The notes beneath the pieces were generated by a model. That model ran no database searches. It was not told where the DNA came from and saw only the letters and a program-made list of their open reading frames with translations. From contig JAODBC010000019.1 in assembly GCA_025463765.1 (NCBI GenBank), forward strand, positions 62,001-126,000: 64,000 nt of DNA. Reading direction: 5' to 3'. Below are positions 24,156-30,474 of this stretch, piece by piece. Within the stretch, counting starts at the first letter, position 1; each line of letters opens with the position of its first letter. This DNA is from Subtercola sp. Lineage in GTDB: Bacteria > Actinomycetota > Actinomycetes > Actinomycetales > Microbacteriaceae. The position numbers and the translations under genes were made by a program.

Positions 24156-24195
24156 GCACTGAACGCACTGAACGCACTGAACGCACTGAACGCAC
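24156..24195. repeat. 9-bp tandem repeat (GCACTGAAC)
   Basis: About four and a half copies start at 24156, 24165, 24174 and 24183 in the 71-bp gap between the regulator and the clpP-like gene tails. The unit is related to the AACGCCCTM array at 3082-3123. Confidence 0.88.
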
Positions 24196-24213
24196 CGTCG
24201 CACCGTCGCACCC

Positions 24214-24822
24214 TCACACCGCGGGCACCGGTTCGCGAGTCACCGTGACGACGTCGTCGACGAGCCCGTAGTCCCTGGCGGCCTGTGAGCTGAAGACACG
24301 GTCGCGGTCGGTGTCCAGGCGCAGCGTTTCGACGGATTGCCCGGTGTGCGCGCTCAGCACTTCTTCCATGTCTGAGCGCACCCTGACCAGTTCATCCGCC
24401 CGCAGAATGAGGTCGGGAATAGTGCCGCGACCCTGGTCGGCGGGCTGATGCAGCACAACCCGCGCGTGACGCAGAGCCGCACGCCGGCCGATGGCGCCCG
24501 CCGCCAGCAATGCGGCACCGGGGCCGATCGCCTCGCCGACGCACGTCGTCGCGATCGGCGATGTCACGTACTGCATGGTGTCGTAGATCGCGAGCGCGGC
24601 AGAGAGGTCGCCGCCCTCGCAGTTGATGTACATGCTGATCTCCCGCCCTGGCGCGCTTGCCTCGAGGTGCAGAAGCTGCGCGATCAGAGCGTTTGCCACC
24701 CCCGCGTCGATCGCTGAGCCGAGATAGACGATGCGCTCGGTCAGAAGGTGGGAGAAGACGTCCATGATGCGGTCGCCTCGTAGGCTCTCGCTGACAACAT
24801 TGGGGATCGTGTAGCTGCTCAC
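24214..24822 (-). CDS. ClpP-like protein lacking the catalytic serine (ClpR-like)
   Basis: 202 aa from GTG 24822, overlapping the stop of the catalytic clpP (GTGA). The ClpP fold is clear: RIVYLGSAID, MYINCEGGDL, ATTCVGEAIGPGAALLAAG, HARVVLHQP and DRDRVFSSQAARDYGLVDD. At the position of the nucleophile (usual A-S-M-G) it reads IGPG, so Ser is replaced by Gly100; His125 and the DRDR Asp are kept. It should therefore fold and assemble but not cleave, like ClpR subunits of cyanobacteria and plastids. Likely forms a mixed barrel with the neighbouring ClpP. Confidence 0.85.
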   Translation of the reverse strand: MSSYTIPNVVSESLRGDRIMDVFSHLLTERIVYLGSAIDAGVANALIAQLLHLEASAPGREISMYINCEGGDLSAALAIYDTMQYVTSPIATTCVGEAIGPGAALLAAGAIGRRAALRHARVVLHQPADQGRGTIPDLILRADELVRVRSDMEEVLSAHTGQSVETLRLDTDRDRVFSSQAARDYGLVDDVVTVTREPVPAV

Positions 24823-25433
24823 AGCGATGCCCCGATTCCGACCGTGCGGAAACGGCTCGGGCGAATCTGGTCGAACGAGTTGACGACATGGTCGATGAAT
24901 CCGTAGTCCATGGCCTCTTCTGCCGAGTACCAACGATCGTGCAACGAGTCTTCGAAGACTTTCTCGACAGGCTGGCCGGTGTCGTCGGCGATCAGTCCGA
25001 GCATCACATCGCGCGTGTAGCGCAGGTCGTTCGCCTGCACCTCGACCTCGACGGCCGACCCGCCGATTCCGGCTGAGCCCTGGTGCATCAGGATGCGCGC
25101 GTGCGGCAACGCGAACCGTTTGCCACGCGCGCCCGACGTCAGCAGAAACTGCCCAGCCGAGCAGGCAAGCCCGAGCGCGACCGTCGAGACGTCGCAGGGA
25201 ATGACATTCATGATGTCGCGGATGGCCAGCATGGACGGGACGGATCCGCCCGGTGAGTGAATCCAGAAGGCGATGTCTTCGCCCGGTTCGCTTGCGGCGA
25301 GCGTCATCAGCTGACTCGCGATCAGCATGCCGTTGTCGTCGGTGAGTGCGCCGTCGAGCACCACCACCCTGTTGAAGAGCAGCTGGGCCCTGGCCTGGTC
25401 GGTGAAGAAGAATCGTGCGTTCTCGTCTGTCAT
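24819..25433 (-). CDS. clpP: ClpP protease subunit, catalytic
   Basis: 204 aa from ATG 25433. Full catalytic triad: Ser92 in GLACSAGQFL, His117 in ILMHQGS and Asp166 in HDRWYSAEE, plus the oxyanion segment SPGGSVPSML. Without an adjacent clpX or tig and with a dedicated regulator, this resembles the second, inducible clpP3/clpP4 operon of Streptomyces more than the essential clpP1P2 locus. It probably works as a serine peptidase barrel docked to ClpX or ClpC in the cytoplasm. First gene of a two-gene overlapping operon. Confidence 0.88.
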   Translation of the reverse strand: MTDENARFFFTDQARAQLLFNRVVVLDGALTDDNGMLIASQLMTLAASEPGEDIAFWIHSPGGSVPSMLAIRDIMNVIPCDVSTVALGLACSAGQFLLTSGARGKRFALPHARILMHQGSAGIGGSAVEVEVQANDLRYTRDVMLGLIADDTGQPVEKVFEDSLHDRWYSAEEAMDYGFIDHVVNSFDQIRPSRFRTVGIGASL

Positions 25434-25474
25434 GCTCCCAGCATCGAACAGGGCTGCCGATGATCTCCACCGAT

Positions 25475-25489
25475 GCTGCTGCAAGCAGA
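25475..25489 (-). promoter_or_regulatory. Operator palindrome upstream of the clpP pair
   Basis: On the plus strand GCTGCTgcaAGCAGA: CTGCT-N3-AGCAG is a perfect palindrome 42 bp before the clpP ATG, the same distance as the matching site before the regulator gene. Eleven of its twelve arm bases match the regulator-gene site. Confidence 0.7.
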
Positions 25490-25580
25490 CCTGCTGAGCG
25501 CAGAACGCCCCGTGTTCAGCGGCGGTCAGAACGTGAACCTCGACCCAGTCGGTGACGTGCATCCGGCCCGGCCGTGCTCG

Positions 25581-26558
25581 CTAGGGGCGCAGCATGATCT
25601 TGCCGTCGCGGCCGGGAACGAAGTTCGCGTCGCTCGCTTCACGTGCTTCGTCGAACGCGTAGGTAGCTTCGACCGGCAGAGTCAGGTCGCCGTCGTGGAT
25701 GCGGCGAACGAGTTCTGCGAACAGCGCACGACGTGTGTCGGCCGGCATCGTTGCTCCAACGGTGCTGCCCCAGAACCCCTTCACCGTGAGATTCTTGAAG
25801 ATGATGTCACCCGAGCTGATCTGCATCTCAGGTGCGCCCATGGCGCCGAACACGACGAGCGAGCCGTTCTCGGCGAGCAGCGAGAGAACGTCGCCGCTCG
25901 CTGAACCGCCCACCGAATCGATGCCCACCCGAAGAGGCGCATCGCCGGTCAGGGCGCGAACCTGTTCAACCCAGTTGGCAGCGTCAGTCGACACGATGTT
26001 GACGATGCCTTGCGCTGCGAGTTCCTCAACGCCGGCTGCGCGGCGAACGAGCCCGAGAACGTTGATCTTGCGCGGAACGGCGAGCTGAGCCACGAGCCTG
26101 CCGACGGCACCGTTCGCCGCATTCTGAACCAGCCAGTCGCCCTCAGCGAGGTGGAGGCTTTCGAGCAGGCTGATGGCACTGAAGGGCATGGCCACCAGCT
26201 GGGCCGCTGCCTCGTCGGTGATGCTGTCGTCAACCGGTATCAGTGCGCTCGCTTTGGCGATGAAATACTCGGCCCAGACCCCGAAGGTCGAGCCAGAAGC
26301 GACCCGTTGCCCCAGGCTGAGGCGCGTGACTCCCTCGCCAAGGGCATCGACGATGCCAAGCGCTTCGGTACCCGCGCGGGCCGGGAGTTCGGGCTTGAAA
26401 CCGTATGTGCCGCGTATCGTCCAGAGGTCGTGGTTGTGAATGGGCGAGAGAATCGTACGCACCCGAACCTCACCGGCATCCGGTTCGGGTAGCGGTACGT
26501 CTTCGACCGAGAGCACATCGGAGGGCTCTCCGAACTGGGAATGAATGATGGCGCGCAT
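25581..26558 (-). CDS. Zinc-independent MDR oxidoreductase (quinone/enoyl reductase-like)
   Basis: 325 aa from ATG 26558. GroES-like N-terminal half (PLPEPDAGEVRVRTILSPIH) followed by a Rossmann domain with NAANGAVGRLVAQLA. The structural and catalytic zinc ligands of alcohol dehydrogenases are absent, placing it with NADPH:quinone or 2-enoyl thioester reductases (MECR-like). Substrate unknown. It sits 50 bp after the patatin gene in the same direction and 147 bp before the clpP start. Confidence 0.85.
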   Translation of the reverse strand: MRAIIHSQFGEPSDVLSVEDVPLPEPDAGEVRVRTILSPIHNHDLWTIRGTYGFKPELPARAGTEALGIVDALGEGVTRLSLGQRVASGSTFGVWAEYFIAKASALIPVDDSITDEAAAQLVAMPFSAISLLESLHLAEGDWLVQNAANGAVGRLVAQLAVPRKINVLGLVRRAAGVEELAAQGIVNIVSTDAANWVEQVRALTGDAPLRVGIDSVGGSASGDVLSLLAENGSLVVFGAMGAPEMQISSGDIIFKNLTVKGFWGSTVGATMPADTRRALFAELVRRIHDGDLTLPVEATYAFDEAREASDANFVPGRDGKIMLRP

Positions 26559-26607
26559 GACGGTGTTCCTTATCTTCGATGACTCTTCCAGCGGCCCGCA
26601 GAGCTGA

Positions 26608-27510
26608 TCAGTTCCAGAAGGCACGCACGGCTTCGGCAACCAGATCGGCCTGGCGTCGACCGGCCTCAGCCGAGGCGCGGCGCGTGTGTATCAGGAGGGG
26701 GTTCGCTCCGAACGCGAGGGTGCTTTCTTCGTCGGCCTGCACGACGAAGACCTCGCTGTTTCCTCTGAGGCTGTCGATGGTGGCGGGCAGGGTCGGCCCC
26801 ATGCCGCTGACAGGAGGCTCGGGGGAGCACGCGATCACCAGGATGCTCGCGCAATCGGCGGCAACGTCGGCGTTCGTTGCCGAGCGCATTCCCCCGTCCA
26901 TGTACGGATGCCCGTCAACTGTGATCGGCTTGAACACTCCCGGCACGGCGCAGCTGGCGGCGACCACGTTCGCGAGTTCGGCATTTGAGTCGCGGTCGAA
27001 GACGGTGAATTGGCCGGTCTCGGCGTCAACTGCAGTGATGCGCAGCTCACCCTCCGGCCATTCCTTGCCAGGCAGCAGGGGGGCGATGCGGGCAAGGCTT
27101 GCCGTGTCGTCGGATCGCTGGTAATCCTCGAGGGCCAGTTCGCCGATCGTGCGCCGGGTGGCCGCCTCGCCCTCCGTGCTGGCGATACCTGCCATGATGA
27201 CCTTCATCGTGCGGGAGAGGTCGCGATCTTCGGCGCCCTCGGGCGCGGGGTCTGCCACAGTGCGATCCTCGTCGCTCTCGGCCAAGAGCGATGCATACAT
27301 GGCGTCGAGCGATCCGGCGCGGAGGTTGACACCGACGACCGATCCGGCAGACGTTCCGACGACAACGTCAACGGCCTGCAAGTCGATGCCGTGCTGCAGC
27401 AGCCCAGTAAGGAGTCCGGTCTCCCATGCGATTCCCGCAACACCGCCGCCGCCCAGAACGATGGCGCGGCGCGAGCCGCTCTGGTCACGCCGAGTGTCTG
27501 CTTCGCTCAT
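26608..27510 (-). CDS. Patatin-like phospholipase/acylhydrolase
   Basis: 300 aa. LGGGGVAGIAWETGLL provides the oxyanion hole, VGTSAGSV the nucleophile Ser54, and YMDGGMRS the catalytic Asp205: the Ser-Asp dyad of the RssA/patatin family. No signal peptide or membrane segment, so a cytoplasmic lipid acylhydrolase. ATG 27510, followed closely by the MDR oxidoreductase. Substrates are likely phospholipids or acylglycerols but are not determined by sequence. Confidence 0.9.
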   Translation of the reverse strand: MSEADTRRDQSGSRRAIVLGGGGVAGIAWETGLLTGLLQHGIDLQAVDVVVGTSAGSVVGVNLRAGSLDAMYASLLAESDEDRTVADPAPEGAEDRDLSRTMKVIMAGIASTEGEAATRRTIGELALEDYQRSDDTASLARIAPLLPGKEWPEGELRITAVDAETGQFTVFDRDSNAELANVVAASCAVPGVFKPITVDGHPYMDGGMRSATNADVAADCASILVIACSPEPPVSGMGPTLPATIDSLRGNSEVFVVQADEESTLAFGANPLLIHTRRASAEAGRRQADLVAEAVRAFWN

Positions 27511-27712
27511 GCTTCCACGCTACGCCACACACACCTACCGTGAACCGACGTGGTCGAGTCAATTGCCGTGGCGTCGGGTATCTCAGCGAGTTACGCTCAC
27601 CTGGTTCGGGTGATGAGTCTGGAACGCCTCGCCACGAAATGCGGCAGAGAACGCATTGTCGAGCAACGTGAAAAGCTTCGACACGGTACGCGATAACCCG
27701 ACCGCAGCACAG

Positions 27713-27718
27713 TAAGGT
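27713..27718 (+). promoter_or_regulatory. -10 element, leaderless start of the acetyltransferase
   Basis: TAAGGT ends 6 bases before ATG 27725. Confidence 0.45.
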
Positions 27719-27724
27719 CGCGGT

Positions 27725-28354
27725 ATGACAGTAAGTGCTACCGCTACGGTCGAGAGTTCTGCTGACGTTTCGCCTGCCGCCGAGGTGGGTGCCGAGACCA
27801 AGATCTGGCATCTGGCCCAAGTGCGTGAAAACGCGAACGTCGGTAAGCAGTGCATCATCGGGCGGGGAGCGTACGTAGGCCCTGGCGTGATCATCGGCGA
27901 CCGCTGCAAGATACAGAATGGTGCCCTCGTCTACGAGCCGGCGGTGCTCGAAGACGGCGTCTTCATCGGCCCGGCGGTGGTGCTGACCAATGATCTGTTT
28001 CCTAGAGCGGTCACCCCGCGTGGTGACCTGAAAAGTGCCGATGATTGGCATGCAGTGGGCGTGACCATACGCACAGGCGCCTCCGTCGGGGCGAGAGCGG
28101 TATGCATCGCGCCCGTGACGATCGGTCGGTGGGCGATGGTCGCTGCTGGCGCTGTCGTGACCAAGGATGTACCAGACTTCGCCCTGGTGGTCGGGGTGCC
28201 CGCGCGTCGGGTCGGCTGGGTGGGCCGAGCGGGGGCACCGCTCGTGCCCGACACCTCTAGCGACGAAACCGGCAGATTCGTCTGCCCCGTTACCGGAGAG
28301 CTTTTTCGCGAGGATTCGCGGGGAGTGCTTGCCCCATCTGACCCTGTTCATTGA
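27725..28354 (+). CDS. WlbB/WbpD-type hexapeptide N-acetyltransferase
   Basis: 209 aa left-handed beta-helix acetyltransferase. Hexapeptide repeats run from about residue 20 to 150; IWHLAQV, IIGDRCKIQNGALVYE, GVFIGPAVVLTNDLFPRA and ALVVGVPARRVGW align closely with WlbB/WbpD, which acetylate the 3-amino group of UDP-linked diamino-uronic sugars. That fits the Gfo/Idh dehydrogenase and DegT aminotransferases in the facing operon, the other two enzymes of that pathway type. A C-terminal CPVTGELF segment is outside the helix. Its last 65 bp overlap the 3' end of the Wzz gene in the opposite direction. Confidence 0.88.
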   Translation: MTVSATATVESSADVSPAAEVGAETKIWHLAQVRENANVGKQCIIGRGAYVGPGVIIGDRCKIQNGALVYEPAVLEDGVFIGPAVVLTNDLFPRAVTPRGDLKSADDWHAVGVTIRTGASVGARAVCIAPVTIGRWAMVAAGAVVTKDVPDFALVVGVPARRVGWVGRAGAPLVPDTSSDETGRFVCPVTGELFREDSRGVLAPSDPVH

Positions 28355-29102
28355 GAGGGGGTGCGTGCCTGGTCGCGCCACTCGCCCGATCGGCTTGCCG
28401 GTAGCGGGGTGAGCTGACCTCCGAATCGTTCCGCGTTTGCGCTTCGCGATTTTCGCGCTTGTGCTTGCGAGCGGTGTCGATGGCCCTCGAGATCGAAACG
28501 GCCGCGAAAAGCAGAACGAACCCGCCGATACCGACAACGAGCAGAGCGCGCAGTCGGCTGGAGATCTGTTCGCGTGCGGTATCGGGTGACGCTATTTCGA
28601 GAGCCGTGAACAGGTACCGGTCGTCGGCACCGTTCACCTTTTGGATTATTTTCAGCTTGTCGGTGAGCAGCTCTCCAAGCTTGGCGGTCGTAGCAATGGA
28701 ACTTTCAGCAGACGGGCCGTAACTCGTGATCGCAAGCAGAAGTCCCTGGCCGCCGGCGGAGTCGCCTCGAGCGACGACGTAGTCGGTACTCAACCCTTCG
28801 CCGGTGAGCTGCTGCACTGTCGAATCTGAGGTCAGCTGGGTGATCAGCACCTGTACGGCCAGCGAGCTGTCGGATGACCGGAGGTACGGATTGTCGGAAT
28901 TGAGGGTTCCCAGCGCCGGATTCTTTTCGATGTCTATCGCTGACGGCACTTGCGGGTTCAAGAGCGCGTACGTTGACGTTGATTCATAGGTGAGCGGGGT
29001 GAAGAAGCAGACGTATGCTGCAGCGAGTCCGGTGAGCAGTACGACGGCTGCAGCAACGATTCGGTGATTCCAGAGGGCATGAAGAACGGCGATTGGGTCC
29101 AT
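28290..29102 (-). CDS. Wzz-type polysaccharide chain-length determinant
   Basis: 270 aa. Membrane helices at about 16-36 and 185-207 enclose a coiled-coil-prone extracytoplasmic domain, the Wzz topology. The cytoplasmic tail after residue 210 is basic and polar without a Walker motif, so the BY-kinase partner common in actinobacteria is not fused. It controls length of Wzy-polymerised glycan. ATG 29102 is 10 bp after the Wzy stop. Last gene of the operon, and it overlaps the convergent acetyltransferase by 65 bp. Confidence 0.82.
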   Translation of the reverse strand: MDPIAVLHALWNHRIVAAAVVLLTGLAAAYVCFFTPLTYESTSTYALLNPQVPSAIDIEKNPALGTLNSDNPYLRSSDSSLAVQVLITQLTSDSTVQQLTGEGLSTDYVVARGDSAGGQGLLLAITSYGPSAESSIATTAKLGELLTDKLKIIQKVNGADDRYLFTALEIASPDTAREQISSRLRALLVVGIGGFVLLFAAVSISRAIDTARKHKRENREAQTRNDSEVSSPRYRQADRASGATRHAPPLNEQGQMGQALPANPREKALR

Positions 29103-29112
29103 GGTGGGGGTG

Positions 29113-30474
29113 TCAACCTTTCAGTGAGCCGCGAGTAGTCGCGGCGAGGAGAGGGATGGGTGGGTGTAGGCGCTCCGGGCGAACGTGCCCGGAGAAGGCG
29201 GGAGTCAAGCCTTCGTGTTTTACGAGAATCCATGCTGAGCCCACGAGACCGACCATGATCGGCAACAAGAGCGAGACGACGGGAAAAGAGAGGGAGTCGA
29301 ACGTTCCCGACGACACGGCTGCCACCGTGCATCCGGCGGCCGCTGCCGCGGCGAACGACCGCAGCTTTTCGTTGCGCGCGTACTGCGCAGCAATGATGCC
29401 GAACAGTGCGGGTGCGATGAGATAGATCGCGATGGCTGCGGCGCCGATGAGTCCCATCTCGACGGCGCTGCGAAGGTATTCGTTGTCGAGAATGTAGATC
29501 GCGCTGTCGGGAAGGTACGTACCCGGGCCGGTACCGAGAAACGGGCGCTCGGCGACCATCTGCGCGACCCGGGGGTAGTTATCGAGCCGATTGGTGATCG
29601 AGGGGTCTGCGTCGCCGGCGGTGAACGAACCGGCGAGTGTGGCGATCAGTCCGGGGGTGGTCAGAAACAGTACGGCGATCGCTGCGGGGCTCGCCACCAG
29701 CGCCCATCGTCTGGCGAGGCGCGGCAGGAAGGGAATGAAGACGAGAGCAGCAACGGCGAGCGTCATGACCCCGGTGCGCGAGACGGTTGTCGAGTTGCCG
29801 ATCAGCAGAAGCACGGTGATGGTCCAGTGAATCCACTTGCGACCTTCTTTGTCGTAAAGAGCCCGCCACACCGAGAGCGGAAGCAGCATGGCCATGACGA
29901 CCGCGAGTTCGATGGGATGAGCGGTGCTGCCCGCGACTCGAACCAAGAGCCCGCGGTCTTGAAAGCTGGTCGTTCCGCCGTTGTCGACGAACCCCACCAT
30001 CACGGTCTGCACCCAGGTCATGGGGTTCAGGCGCACGGTGAACTGGATGATCGCGACAACAGCGCAGAACGCTCCCCCCGCCAGCATCGCGCGAACCAGC
30101 ACCATCGCGTCATCGAGCGAGCGCACCGTCTCGCTGGTCACGAGCACAAGGCCGACGCTCGCGCAGATCAGTAGCAACCAGCGGTCTGCGCTGAGTTGAG
30201 CGACCCCGGTCACGGGAATCGTCAGGCCGAGCACGAATGCGCCGTACGACAGGCAGCTCACCAGCACGAGGATGGCCATCGCCACCCGCGCGGGGTGGCG
30301 CGACGCGATCGGGTCGTGCAGGCCCAGAATCGACGAGCCGAACCAGAGCACTGTCAACAGCAGCGCCAGAAGCATGGAGACGTAGCCGAGCGCGCCGAGC
30401 GGCGCGATCACCATGCTGGCGGGAAAGACGAACATGGTCACCGCCACCGCGCGAAGGAGTAAAGGCGGTTTCAT
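29113..30474 (-). CDS. O-antigen polymerase/ligase-like (Wzy)
   Basis: 453 aa with about eleven or twelve membrane segments. The segment GPGTYLPDSAIYILDNEYL in the large loop before the last helices is the usual Wzy_C/O-antigen ligase-type periplasmic loop. With Wzx and Wzz in the same operon it most likely polymerises the lipid-linked repeat unit outside the membrane. ATG 30474 overlaps the TGA of the fusion glycosyltransferase gene. Confidence 0.85.
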   Translation of the reverse strand: MKPPLLLRAVAVTMFVFPASMVIAPLGALGYVSMLLALLLTVLWFGSSILGLHDPIASRHPARVAMAILVLVSCLSYGAFVLGLTIPVTGVAQLSADRWLLLICASVGLVLVTSETVRSLDDAMVLVRAMLAGGAFCAVVAIIQFTVRLNPMTWVQTVMVGFVDNGGTTSFQDRGLLVRVAGSTAHPIELAVVMAMLLPLSVWRALYDKEGRKWIHWTITVLLLIGNSTTVSRTGVMTLAVAALVFIPFLPRLARRWALVASPAAIAVLFLTTPGLIATLAGSFTAGDADPSITNRLDNYPRVAQMVAERPFLGTGPGTYLPDSAIYILDNEYLRSAVEMGLIGAAAIAIYLIAPALFGIIAAQYARNEKLRSFAAAAAAGCTVAAVSSGTFDSLSFPVVSLLLPIMVGLVGSAWILVKHEGLTPAFSGHVRPERLHPPIPLLAATTRGSLKG

